Source of the DNA: Atrichornis clamosus
Lineage: Eukaryota; Chordata; Aves; Passeriformes; Menuridae
Direction of reading: 5' to 3'
Assembly (NCBI GenBank): GCA_013400975.1
Contig: WBMZ01010828.1
Coordinates: 60,059-124,058 of the forward strand
Length of the DNA: 64,000 nt
Notes under the pieces: generated by a model
What the model was told of the DNA's origin: nothing
The model's input: only the letters and a program-made list of their open reading frames with translations
Database searches by the model: none
Made by a program: the position numbers and the translations under genes
Shown: positions 37,991-48,874 of the stretch, in pieces
Position numbering within the stretch: position 1 is the stretch's first letter
How the letters are laid out: every line of letters begins with the position of its first letter

Positions 37991-40900
37991 ATTTTCAATT
38001 TTGACACTTTGTGCTGAATCCTGGATTGCCTTTTAATTTTATTTGAATCAGTGGAAGATGATTAAATGCCTCAGGAAATCTGGATTTACTGATTGCTTTG
38101 GAGAAAAAGTCACAATATTTAGGTGCAGAAGAGAGTGGTATTTACTACTATAAATCACCTTTTGTCCCTTACTGTACGTGGCCTATAAGGGAAATTCCCA
38201 TAACATGACAGGTATATTTTTGACCAGTATATTTACACTCTTCTTATCAAGATTCTCATTGAATTTCATAACTATTCTCCAGAAAGATGGGAGAACAGCA
38301 TTAATTTACTTTGTCCACACAAATATGTATAATTAATGGTTCTAAAGCCTCATATGTTTAACCTTTAGGTTCCTAGAGTGATACAGCAAGCCTTTGTATC
38401 TGCATTTCAGGAATAAATTTCTTCTTTACAACTTTCAGGTGGTAAACCTTATCCACCCTGTTGGGAAAACCATTCAATAATATCTTACTTGCAAAATGTG
38501 AGGAAAGAAAATAACTTGTGACATAGCACACAGAAATTAAGGTTTCTGTTAACAGCCTCTATAAATCAAATTTTAAAAGCACAGATTGAACTGAAGATAA
38601 TTTCAGAGGAATCCTGACTCCAAGTAATTTTCATACTGAGCAGCTGGAGAATACAGAGTGACAAAAATGTGAATTTTGGATTGCTGTGTTTATTGCTACA
38701 AGAACTTGGTTAATTTGTCAATCTGATAACAGAAGAATACACAGAAAAAAGCCTGAAGCCAAACCATAGTCAGAAGTAAATATGAGGCAAACTGCATTTC
38801 CTTTTGCTCTGTCTTCAGAGTGAGCAAACCTAAACATAGTGGCTTCACTGGCCATGTCACTGACAATGGATGTAGTGGCTTCTGAAAGTAGAAATAGTCC
38901 TAATGCAGTAGCTTAGTTGAAATGACACTAGAATGATAAAACTTAAGATTAAACAGGCAAATCACTCTTTTTTAAGAGTACTTTTTTCATCCCAATAGTA
39001 ATATATCCAGGAATAGTATGGCAGCAATGTAAAGAGGTGCTTCCAGTCAAACACGAAAAGCAAAATAAAAAAGAGCAGCTTTTCAGAGGGCAAGAACTCA
39101 AATGCTCTATCAGTAAATTCAACCACCTAATTCAAAATTATCAAGTTCTTTCTTAGTTTTGCATTTTATTATCATAAACTCTGTTTACAGAAACTTCAAT
39201 GAGATGATAAATATATTTCCAAGTAAGTAGTGATCCAGAACAGAAGGTACTGGTCAATATAAAAGTAACACCAATGTACTGTGAGAAATCTTCAAGGAAT
39301 TTTTTGCATGAGAATAAATTTCTTGTCAATCTCAGACCAGACAAAGACTGTCAAATGAGCATCACACAGGTTCCCAAACAGATTATAGCCTCTTTCAATC
39401 ATTACAGTGCAAGACTCAAGATTAGTTAGTATACAGATTAAACTATCATGAAGTTTGTGTTGCTTTCTAAAAGAGTGTCATTTTCCTTGTCAGTCCTTTT
39501 CTCAAAATTTTTGTCTACTTTGTAAATACGGTCCTCTCTGTCTTGTGGCATCAAATAACCTGTCTTTCAATGATGAAAGCCTGTTAAAATTTAACAACAA
39601 TGCCTCAAAGTATCCAAATATTCCTTTTCAAGTATTTACACGGCAAAAACTGGAGCCCAAAAAGGCTCTGTTTGAAATGTTCTGTTAAGGAAAATGCAGA
39701 CTATATTAACACAAATTTTGCATTTATTAGTCCAGTTTTTCCAGTAATACCCAAAGATATATATAATGTCTGCAGTCTTAGAGTCAGATTTCAAAAATTT
39801 GGTCAGATGTCCACAGATACAACTGGTGTTTATGAGCTCGTGAAAAATACAGTAGGTATTTTCCGTATCTTTCAGTGCCTAATTACCTTGAAAAACCTGG
39901 TCAATTATTTCCTCACTATTTTTAATGTAGATAACCTTCCTGTGTTTGTATTAATCCTTCCAATGCTACATAAACAAAAAAAGGAAAAAATATTCCTAAT
40001 GCAGTAGTATATCTTGCAGTAACTCATGAATTTCAAAGCACCACATGCTTACAGATCTAGCTAATTAGGCACTCAGACAATGCTAAAGCAAATCTCAGTG
40101 TGCAAGGAAACAAACATGTGAAGTGAAACATATTTGCCTCTGTTCATCTATTTGTCTTGTTTTGCTCTTCTCCTTTTCCTACCCTTCTGACAAGCTGCTC
40201 TTTTTCATTTTGTTTTTCATGCTTGACTGGAAGTGCCTACTCCACGTTGCTACTGTACTAGCCACACTTCTGTTATTACTGACAAAACATAAGCTCTTTT
40301 TACTGCCTTGTCTGTTTGGTTATAGCTTAGCTTCTACCAGTCTAGTATCACTTCAGTTAAGCTGTTATGTTAGAACTGTCTGCACCTTCAGAAGCTGCTA
40401 TATCCAGGGTATTAGTTGAAGTACTGTGTATTTGGGTTTAAAACTTTTACAACTTCTACCAGTTTTCCAGCAGTGACAATATCTCAACTCAGTAAAAAAA
40501 AAGATAAAAGTTTAGTTTGGTTTCTATGTTTTCCCAGACTCCTTGTGTCTAGCCAGTTTTTCAGAGTTCTCGTATCATTCTTTTTATTCTGTTACACTGC
40601 TGCTTCCATATGCAAGAAATTATAGTTGAGAATTTCCTTTTGCAGCATCATTCACAACTTCAAGAATTCCTCAATTTAGTGTAAGAGAGCCAGCAAGAAA
40701 AAACCCCTCCATATAAATTTACATTTTCCACTATCAACAGTGCAGTTCTACATTAATTTGATAATCCATATCCTATTACTGTACAAGTAGCTTCTCTTGG
40801 ACTGCCATATAGTCAGAGAAAACCTCACTGCCTGAAGAGCTCTGTCCCATCACAAGAAAACTTACCATTAACATTTGTAAAATAAATTTTTGGAAATAGG

Positions 40901-41005
40901 CAGTTAAATCATCATGTATGCTAGCTTTCTTCCAGAGAGTATTATGATCCTATTGCATTTGTAGTTCAAGATACTATTTTGGAGAACTGTATCTCAATGG
41001 GAATC

Positions 41006-41736
41006 AATCACAGAAATATAGGACCATCAAATGGATTGGAATGGAAAGGACCTTTAAAGATTATCACATCCAATCCCCTGCCATGGGGAGGGACATCTTT
41101 CACTAAATCAGGTTGCTCAAATGCCCATCCAAACTGACCTTAAACGTTTCTAATGGCAGGACATCCACAACTTCTCTGGGGAATCTATACTGATATTTCA
41201 CCACCCTCATTGTAAACAATGTCTACTTTATATGCAGTCTGAATCTACCCTATTTCAGTTCAAAACCATTATCTCCTTGTCCTGTCACTACATGCCCTGG
41301 TAAAACATCTCGCTCCATCTTCCTTATAATCTCCTTTTACATCTTGAAAGGCTGCAATATGGTCTCCTTGGAGCTTTTTCTTCTACACACTGAAAAAATC
41401 CAAATCTTTCAGCCTTTTTTTCAGAAGAAGTGTGCTCCAGCTCTCTGATCATGGCTCTTCTCTGAATCTCTTCTAAGAGGACCAGGTCTTTTTTGTGCCT
41501 GGGACAGGGTCTCCAGACCTGAACACATTACTCCAGATGCGGTCTCATGAGCACAGAGCAAATGTGCAGAATAACCTCCCTCGACCTTCTGGCCACACTC
41601 CTTTTTATGAAGCCCAGGATACACTTGGCTTTATGGGCTGCAAGTGTGCATTACTAACTCATGTCCAATTTTTGGTTCATCAGTATCCCCAAGTAATTCT
41701 CTGCTGCTCTACTCTCTATCCATTCATCCATTCATC
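41006..41736 (-). mobile_element. CR1 LINE 3' portion, joined to an LTR
   Basis: The reversed CR1 3' end begins at CAATCACAGAA. It continues through CAGGACATCCACAACTTCTC, GACCTGAACACATTACTCCAG and AAGCCCAGGATACACTTGGC to CTATCCATTCATC. This copy reaches further 5' than most here (about 730 bases) and is more diverged, with many stops. Its 5' boundary at about 41,736 lies directly against the LTR that follows, with a small CATTCATC duplication at the joint. No intact frame remains. Confidence 0.93.
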
Positions 41737-41739
41737 ATT

Positions 41740-43484
41740 CATATTTAAGAAAAGGTGAAACATTATATACAGCAGCTGACAGAGAGGAATGAGAGAAACA
41801 GTCCTGCAGACACTAATATCAGGGGAGAAAGAGTAGGTGCTTCAGGCACTGGAGAAGAGATTTCCCTCTGGCCTATGGAGAAGGCCATTGTGACAGAGTG
41901 TCCACATGCACCCTGTGGAGGGCCATGCTGGAACAAATATCTCCCTTGCATCCCATGGAAAATCCCATGATATAGCAGGATGCTATCAGAACCTGTGGAC
42001 CCATGGAGAGACGAACCCTCACAGGAGCAGGTTTTTTGGAAAGATCATGGGGGACCAATGCTGGAGCACTCTCTTCCTGAATGACTCTACACATGGAAAG
42101 GACTCATGCTGGAGTAGTTCTTGAGAAACTGCAGCATATGGAAAGGGCACACACTGGAGAACTTTCTGAAGGACTATGTTACTTGGGACAGAGCCTGCAT
42201 TGTAGCAGGGGAACAGCACAATCAGGAAAAAGAAGCAGAGATGAAGACTAACCACAAGTACCATTCCTTGTCTCCTCTATACTGTTCAGTTGGGATGAGG
42301 TCACAGAGTCAGGAATGAAATACAGCCTGGGATAAAGAGGGTGAAGGGAAGTTGCTCTTAGTTTAGTTTTTGGTTTTTTACTTTTGTACTGTGTAATTAA
42401 GTGGCAATCAATTTTTTTTTAGACTGAGTCTGTTTTGCCCGTGAGATTAATTGACAAGTGTTAAGATCCGGTTATTAAAATTATTAGAGATACACCTCTG
42501 CCCAAATTAAGGTGCAAACGAGACTATGTGCCTAAGTCAACAGTGTGAATTATATTTAACAGTAAATGAGAGAGAAATAGGAAAAGAGGGGAGAAGAGAA
42601 AGAGAGTGACAGAGACACTAAGTAGAAAATAACACCACACTGTGGATCCTGACTGCGTTCCATTGATCCTCTTCTTCAGGTCTTCTTGGTGATGAAGGTC
42701 TCGCAAAACACAGAGTTCAATGGATTAATATGCGTTCAGGCTAGGTGGAAATGCCCAGGTACTTCATCTTGGGGAAAGGGGAAAATGTGACACACTTTCT
42801 TGCAATAGATTCTGTATTTGTTGCATCACTTTGCATCACGTGCAGTCCTCTGGTTCAAGGCTGGGGAGTGCTTTGGGGGTCTTTGATAGCTTATGGCACC
42901 TCCTCAGCTGCTTCTCATGTGAACGTCCTGTGGATGTGGCCTTCCCGAGGTGTGAGGGGTTTACAGCTGAGCCAGTTTGTGTAAGGGAGGATGGGTGTTC
43001 ACTGACTGACCTGTGGTTACACCACACATTCAAAAACCCTCCTCCTCCCCTCCGATCACAGGCAGAGAAGATTTTCAGGACAGCTGCTGGGTTTGGCTTT
43101 CTTTGTGGGTATATTCCTCTCCCTCAGCCTTTTTTTACTTCTTCCTAGATCTGAGATAATTGGACGATAGTGTCACCTTTATCTTAGCTCAAGTTCCCTT
43201 AGGTGGGTTAACTCACAGTCCAAAGTTCCCCTTAGGAGGCATATTCACGGAGGAGTGGACTTTGGTGGTCTCATCTTCTTTATACAGTTTTACCATAATG
43301 GGTAAGAGGTCCTTCATAACAATGTTTAAGCCATTAACCATAACATATCAGTTTCTCACAGTGAGTGATCTCCCTGTCTATCTCAACCCATGATCTTTTC
43401 CATCATATTTTCTCTCCCATTCTTCTAAGATGGATAGGGCAGCATGCTGAGCACCTGGCAGACAGAAAAGGTCAATCCACCACA
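41740..43484 (+). mobile_element. Endogenous retrovirus LTR lacking U3, split by another LTR
   Basis: This plus-strand LTR belongs to the same family as those at 1 and 63,750. It begins at the TATA-like CATATTTAAG near 41,740, so nearly all of U3 is missing. It then shows TGCAGACACTAATATCAGGG, the family's internal 'CCCATGGAGA' and 'GCTGGAGCA' quasi-repeats (41,870-42,170), a decayed poly(A) signal AATCAA at 42,406-42,411 and the R/U5 phrase GAGTCTGTTTTGCCCGTGA at 42,426-42,444. There the element is interrupted. It resumes at 43,361 with GTGAGTGATCTCCCTG and ends with GTCAATCCACCACA at 43,484, the expected CA terminus. No viral coding sequence is present. Confidence 0.85.
42459..43360. mobile_element. 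Solo LTR nested inside the previous LTR
   Basis: A 902-base insert separates the two parts of the host LTR's U5. It begins TGTTAAGATCCGG and ends GTTTCTCACA, giving the TG...CA ends of an LTR. Flanks are ACAAG on the left and GTGAG on the right. The uninterrupted family reads ATTG-GTGAG-TGATCT, so a 5-bp duplication of GTGAG with a mutated left copy fits exactly. No viral frame lies inside, so it is a solo LTR. Orientation is uncertain: a weak TATAAAG at about 43,284 and an AAATATAATT poly(A)-like site near 42,550 both read on the minus strand. I do not recognise the family. Confidence 0.72.
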
Positions 43485-44510
43485 GATCCAAACAAAGTTA
43501 ACTGTTACCTGAGAATTTTACCATATGGAAAACTTTTATACTTTATTCTCTTTAAAAACTCTTCTTTCCCTTTGGATTTTAGAAGAAATTCAGGGGTTTT
43601 ATTATTTTCATTGAATATCTAAAAACTAGTATTACTTATTTTTATATTTTTGCTGATTAAAATTCCGGACACTTGTTTGTTCTTTTTATTTCCAATTTGC
43701 ACATTACTTGCATTGGTTTAAATTGTGCTAGCTCTCAAATAATCTTACATAAAATCCTGTCATTTAAGCAAATAAAAACGTGACATCTATAATTTCTGAA
43801 ATGCAATTTGTGATTAGATTTAAATTTTTAAAAGTAAATTAGGTTGAGATACAGGTGATTCTTAAAGTACATGTAAATATTTTCATTTGATTATAAAAAG
43901 TAATTATGTTGACAAGCAATATGTTTGAAAGTGAAAGTGAGGTTATGAAAAATTAATGTAATCATTGAACTGCTTGATAAGTCTTGAAAATGTGATAATA
44001 AAATAAATCCAGGAGATGTCATCTTGCAGAGCAGAAAAAGCAAGGTTTGGACAAAAGTAAATGTTCTAAGAAAATCAAATGCTGTTATGGAGAAGAAAAT
44101 GCTGACATAGTCAAATATAGGCTTTCGACATTCATTTTTGACAGACATATCACATAAAATCCCATACTTATGTGGCTGGAACATTTTACCTAAATAAAAT
44201 TGCTTCAAGGTGATTAACTGGAAATATCCATTGGCTTAAAATGTACCATTAATTCTTTCTAAATACATGTTCTGTCATGAACCTGGGCTTCCCTAAGTGA
44301 TTTAGTCAATCAAATTCTTCACTCCTTCCTACACGTCATGTTTCCGGAGCTGAGTTTCAAAAAATTTTTGGAAACCCAATATAGAAACACAGACAAGCTC
44401 CTGCATAAAGTCCACAAGAAATAGTTAAGAAAGGTTCATCATGAACCATGGTGGCAGCATTGTTCTCTACAACAATGCATTTTCTTTTCAGTGGGCACTT
44501 CCTTTTTGTA
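43485..44510. other. Unique AT-rich DNA between LTR and CR1
   Basis: No gene is recognised. An open frame of 105 codons on the minus strand (43,891-44,208) has no family resemblance. The sequence gives no sign of viral internal DNA, so the LTR at 41,740 has no adjoining provirus here. Confidence 0.55.
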
Positions 44511-45020
44511 GAATCATAGAATCATAGAATGGTTTGGGTTGGAAGGGATCTTAAAAATCATCCAGTTCTAACCCACCTAACACGGCCAGAGACATCTTCC
44601 ACTAGACCAGGTTACTCAGAGCCCCATACAACTTGGTTTTGAACACCTCCAGGGAGGGGATGTCCACCACCTCTCTGGGCAACCAGTTCCAGTGCCTCAC
44701 CAATCTTATAGTAAAGAATATCCTCCTAATATCTAGTGTAAGCCTGCCCTCCTTCAGCTGAAGGTCATTCTCCTTTTTCCTATCACTAGATGTCCTTGTG
44801 AAAAGTCCTTCTCCAACCTTCTTGTAAGCCCCCTTTAGGTGCTGGAAATTTGCAGTAAGGTTTTCCCGAAGCCTTCTCGTCTCCAGGTTGAACTGCCCCA
44901 ACTCTCTCAACATATCTCCATATGAGAGGTGCTCCAGCCCTGTGATCAACTTAGTGCCCTCCTCTGGATTTGTTCCACTAGGTCCATGTCTTTCTTGTGT
45001 AAGGAGCTCCAGCACATCAG
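44511..45020 (-). mobile_element. CR1 LINE 3' copy with an open C-terminal frame
   Basis: The copy begins with the tandem terminal repeats AATCATAGAATCATAGAATGG. Its minus strand keeps an open frame of 140 codons (45,024 to 44,605) through the reverse-transcriptase C-terminus, with LEHLSYGDMLRELGQFNLE, LKGAYKKVGEGLFTR, KEGRLTLDIRR and the ending PSLEVFKTKLYGALSNLV. The frame survives because the copy is relatively young. It cannot encode an active enzyme, since the catalytic domain and endonuclease are lost by 5' truncation near 45,020. The solo LTR at 45,111 lies about 90 bases further on. Confidence 0.95.
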
Positions 45021-45104
45021 TCAAAGGTGATGAAGTTAAAGCACAGTCATTCAGAATGTGGAAGGCATAAGGTCTGTACTATGCCCAGACTATAAAGCCA
45101 TACT

Positions 45105-45110
45105 TCTCAT
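45105..45110 (+). repeat. Left target-site duplication (TCTCAT)
   Basis: Six bases, TCTCAT, directly before the TG of the solo LTR. They are identical to the six bases after it at 45,688-45,693. Confidence 0.88.
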
Positions 45111-45313
45111 TGTTGCGGTGGTTGAAACTGCCTCTGTTTCAGGGTTTTCCCCCGCTTTTGGTGTATGCTGTGGTTTTGCCTTATGGTTCTCCCCCTAAGT
45201 TAATGTAATGGTTTATCTCCTGGTTGGTGTACACCCCATTATGTTAATCCCTCTGTCAATCATTTGTAAACCCTTACCCCAGTTCTGGAAAGTTCTCCCT
45301 TGTTCAGTTCCCC

Positions 45314-45442
45314 ATTGGTGCTGGCTCCCTTTCTCCTCCCCTCTCCTTCCCCTATTGGATGTAACCCTGTCACTCCACCTTATCTCTGCCCCTGGACCCT
45401 CACCTCATTGGACCCTGATGCTCTCTCCACCCCCGTATAAAA
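45314..45442 (+). promoter_or_regulatory. LTR core promoter: inverted CCAAT boxes and TATA
   Basis: ATTGG pentamers occur at 45,314-45,318, 45,354-45,358 and 45,407-45,411. They are followed 25 bases after the last one by GTATAAAACC (TATAAAA at 45,436-45,442). Initiation would be expected near 45,467, within the solo LTR. Activity cannot be judged from sequence. Confidence 0.7.
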
Positions 45443-45502
45443 CCACCTGTACAAGTTGTCTGCTGGCTTTTTGTCACTGGATAACTTTTAGCATGGACCT
45501 CT

Positions 45503-45508
45503 ATTAAA
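45503..45508 (+). terminator. LTR poly(A) signal ATTAAA
   Basis: ATTAAA lies about 60 bases downstream of the TATA box, as in compact retroviral LTRs. A GT-rich segment (GTGAGTGTGTGCGTGCG) follows from about 45,570. Confidence 0.65.
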
Positions 45509-45687
45509 CCTTGGAACGCTGTACAAAGAGCCCCTCCCGCCTCTTTGTCCCTGTCGGTTCTCTTGGCCTGTGAGTGTGTGCGTGCGTGCCTGCCCCTGCC
45601 GAGCAGGGAGTGCCTGGTGCGTGTGCCGGGGTGATTGANGCGTCACCCCCCCACTCCGTTCCTGACCTGAAAAGGCGCAAAGCGGCA

Positions 45688-45693
45688 TCTCAT
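45688..45693 (+). repeat. Right target-site duplication (TCTCAT)
   Basis: Six bases directly after the terminal CA of the solo LTR, identical to 45,105-45,110. Confidence 0.88.
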
Positions 45694-47500
45694 GTCCCAG
45701 GAAAATACGTAAATAGAGAGAGGACTGAAGCGTAAAGTTAGTTCTTCCTGTTCAAACACACATAGTAGATGGGGGGGTCAGTGGAGGAGGAAAATGAAAA
45801 AAAGATCTAGTAGCAGAGCAGTTAGGGCAGTTGTGTTCAGCTCACTGCACTCATGTTTGAGTAACTTTAATCCAATTATTTTAATTAAACATAGGGAGAG
45901 TGAAAGGAGTGAAAACACTGCTTGTCCCTCTAAGCAAATCCAGAGAGCTAAACAAGAATTAGTCTGTTCACGGCTTACATACATTTTGAAGCAGTTCCTT
46001 TTCCATTAGCCTTACAAAACAGAACTAGAAAGGGTACATCTACATGACTATATTTAGGAAAGCAATCAGGAGCTTTGTTTAAGAACCAGCTCTTCAGTTC
46101 TGAAGTCTAGAACAATTTTATTGTTTCTTTTTAGCATTGAACATCCCAGACCACAGATGAAGAGCTCCACATTTGCTTAAAAGCAAACATGCCAGCAATG
46201 AGGAAGGGTGGGGCAGACAGCAAGCAGTACAAGGGCTAGGGCCAATCTGCGCAATTGTCTTCCCTGCCTCCTGGGGCTGAGAAACTGAGGGCAAATGAAA
46301 GGTAAAGAAGGAACTAAAAGATCTATGCCATTTTCTGTAAGGCTCACTGGATCAAAGGTAGTGTGGTACAAGCAGTATGAGACAGTTTGTCCCTTAAATA
46401 TGTGGCTAAGCTTCCCAAATGCATGATAACTGTTTACCACTTTTTCTTACACAAAGTGAAATGTCATTGCCTGTAATAGAAAAAAAAATGTTTTTTCTGG
46501 TAGAGGGCTAAAACTTTTTGTGGTGGTCAAGACTTGGAGACAGCAGAGAACAGCTAGATCAAATGGGAAGAAATGTGTAATCTTCAGTGATACTGGAACA
46601 GTGAAGACAGTTATGCTATCAGAGCTCAGACTACAGTCCCAGTGCTACTAGAGAGAAAATTAAATATTCTTTTCCTTGTAAATTGAAAGCATTTGTATCA
46701 TATGGCTTGCATTTTAAATATGTATGTGGTTATGCCCTTTGAAGGCAGCTCTAAATCTTGAAGTATGACAATGTTTTTAATATTGTATATCTTTGTGTAT
46801 GCACTATTTAATTGACTATAGATAGTCAGTGATTGATCAGGTTACATCTTTTGCATTAAAATTGCAAAACAATTTTAATGTTACCTGTAGCTGAACGATA
46901 CTGATCAGCATTTTATTACTGACACTGGTTTTGGCTGAATAACTGCAAAATGACAAGAAAAAGAAAGAAAGTAAAAAAGAAACAAAGGACAGAGTGGATC
47001 TTGTTAGACAAGGGTGAGAGAGAAGTAACTCTAAATCATTTGAAGAAAATTTAATTCGGTTATACATACAGAAAGAGCAAAGTTTGATCTTTCAAGGAAT
47101 AGATGACAAAGGTACTATACTTCAGTCCATGCATTGAATTAAGGACAAATCTTTAGAAAGACAATTATAAAAAAGATGGAATTCAGGATAAGAAACAGAG
47201 AATAAATAAATACTATAATAGTTTTGAATGTTAGGTAATAGCATTTCTAAGAAGAGTTTATTGGCAACATTTTAGATGTGACTGAATGTTAGTTATGATT
47301 TTGTTATCTCAAAAAAATGCTGTAGTCAGTTCAAATGAATGAGATAGAGGGGAAAGAAAAAAAGGGAAAAAAAAGCTCATTTCACTAATGCAAATAAAAC
47401 AGAGGAAATAAAAAGTAGATATAAGTCAGAACCTGATAAAAAGGTTGTAGTAGAAATCACTATAATTAAGAGCGTATTATTAAGCCAGCTCAACAACAGT
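45694..47500. other. Unique DNA, no gene recognised
   Basis: No supported gene or element between the solo LTR and the next CR1. A less AT-rich piece at about 46,170-46,290 has a minus-strand open frame without recognisable similarity. Confidence 0.55.
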
Positions 47501-48473
47501 TACAGAATTACAGAATCACAGAATCAAGTAGGTTGAAACAGACCTTTGAGATCATCAAGTCCAGCTTATGACTGAATACCACCATGTCTACTAGACCATG
47601 GTACATCCAGTCTTTTCTTAAACATCTCCAGGGATGGTGACTCCACCACCTCCCTGAGCAGCCCATTACATCTGTGAAGAACTTCTTCCTTAAGTCCAAC
47701 CTAAGCCTCACCTGGTGCAGCTCAAGACTGTATCCTCTTGTCCTGTTGCTGGTTGTCTGGGGGAAAAGACTGACCCCCACCTGCCTATAACTTCCTTTCA
47801 AAGAGTTGTAGAAAGTGATAAGATCACCCTTGAGCCTCCTTTTCTCCAGGCTAAACAACCTCAGGTACCTCAGACATTCTTCTTAGGACTTTTGTTCCAG
47901 AACCTTCACCAGCCTTGTTTGCCTTTCTCTGAATATGCTTCATCACCCTGGGATGGATCCCATCTGGTGCCTTAGACTTGTGAGCATCTAAGGGGCTCGG
48001 CAGGACAGTAACTGCTTCCGCCCGGATTACAGGGATCCTGCTCCCTGTCCCCATCTACTAGCTGAGCAGGCCAGTTGTCCTGAGGATGACCTGTCTTACT
48101 GTTGAAAAATGAGGCAAAAAAGGTGTTAAGTACCTCAGCCTTTTCCTCATCTTATATTCCCCAGCCATGTTCAATAAAGAATGGAGGTTTGTTCTTGCCC
48201 CTCTTTTTGCCATTAATGTATTTAAAAAAATATATTTTATTATCCTTTACAGAAGTGGCCAGGTTAAGTTCTCATTGAGCTTTCACCTCTCTAATTTTTT
48301 TTTTTCTACATGACTTAACAACATTCCTAAACACTTCCTGAGTTGCCTGCCCCTCTTTCCAAAGGTGATACACTCTCTTTTTTTTCCTGAGTTCCTGCAA
48401 AATCTCCCTGCCCAGCCAGGCTGATTGTTTTCCCCGCCGGCTCATCTTCTTGCACAAGAGGTGATCTATGAGG
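47501..48473 (-). mobile_element. CR1 LINE with internal deletion of the catalytic domain
   Basis: The 3' end starts at TACAGAATTACAGAATCACAG (47,501) and belongs to a different CR1 subfamily from its neighbours (CCTTTGAGATCATCAAGTCC). Reading on the minus strand from the 5' side, the frames give RRGKQSAWLGREILQELRKK, the linker upstream of the reverse transcriptase, followed in a separate frame by SKAPDGIHPRVMKH, the start of the domain. At about 47,940 this jumps directly to IQRKANKAGEGSGTK and LEKRRLKGDL, the C-terminal end. The palm region with the FADD motif is missing. The copy is also 5'-truncated near 48,473 and contains frameshifts, so it is inactive. Confidence 0.93.
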
Positions 48474-48874
48474 TGATCTTCTTGTCCCTATATGGATTTA
48501 AAATTTACAAATTCCCTGTTCTTCTACAAGACACAGGAATATTACTTTCCTATTAGTTATTCATCATTTCTACTGCTTGTTTTTCAAAGTCAGGGTAATT
48601 TTTTGTTGGGTTTTTTTGTTACATTTTGACAAAAAAAAAGAAGCAGGATTTAAAAATAGAGTATTGAAATACTCTATCAAATATATAATCTGCTCAGAGC
48701 TGGAGTTGACCAAATTAAACTCATTCTTGGATATCATAATTCACTCATATTTCCCCTTTTATAGGAAGTGATTGAATGTTCTCTATGCTACCTATTTGGG
48801 ATCTCAGACTACATTTGATTCAGATTTTTAATTAAGCTGTGTCTGTGGTAGCCCTAGCATGTATTCATTAGCAT
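48474..48874. other. Short unique spacer
   Basis: AT-rich spacer between the CR1 and a possible MIR-like remnant. No gene is recognised. Confidence 0.5.

Larger units (their letters stand above)
37401..41005. other. Unique AT-rich DNA, no gene recognised
   Basis: No supported gene or mobile element. The longest open frame is 135 codons at 39,600-40,007. It overlaps another frame, resembles no family I know, and is within what AT-rich DNA of this length gives by chance. A T/G-rich tract lies at 37,898-37,990. Confidence 0.5.
45111..45687 (+). mobile_element. Solo LTR of an endogenous retrovirus, probably ERVK-like
   Basis: The 577-base element begins TGTTGCGGTGG, ends AAAGCGGCA, and is flanked by perfect 6-bp duplications (TCTCAT). 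Its promoter layout is well preserved: three inverted CCAAT boxes (ATTGG at 45,314, 45,354 and 45,407), a TATAAAA box at 45,436-45,442 and an ATTAAA poly(A) signal at 45,503-45,508. A GT-rich stretch follows at about 45,570-45,595. The strand is therefore plus. Six-base duplications are typical of class II (ERVK-type) elements, which is the basis for that label. No internal region remains, so LTR-LTR recombination removed it. One N lies at 45,639. It looks like one of the younger insertions in the window. Confidence 0.9.

Noticed and set aside
39600..40007. 135-codon open frame, plus strand, overlapping another frame
   Set aside because: At this AT content a frame of this length is expected about once in a window this size. 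The translation has no recognisable domain and no splice or start context.
45208..45507. 99-codon open frame ending just past the poly(A) signal
   Set aside because: It lies wholly inside the solo LTR and reads through its promoter, so it is a by-product of stop-poor pyrimidine-rich sequence.
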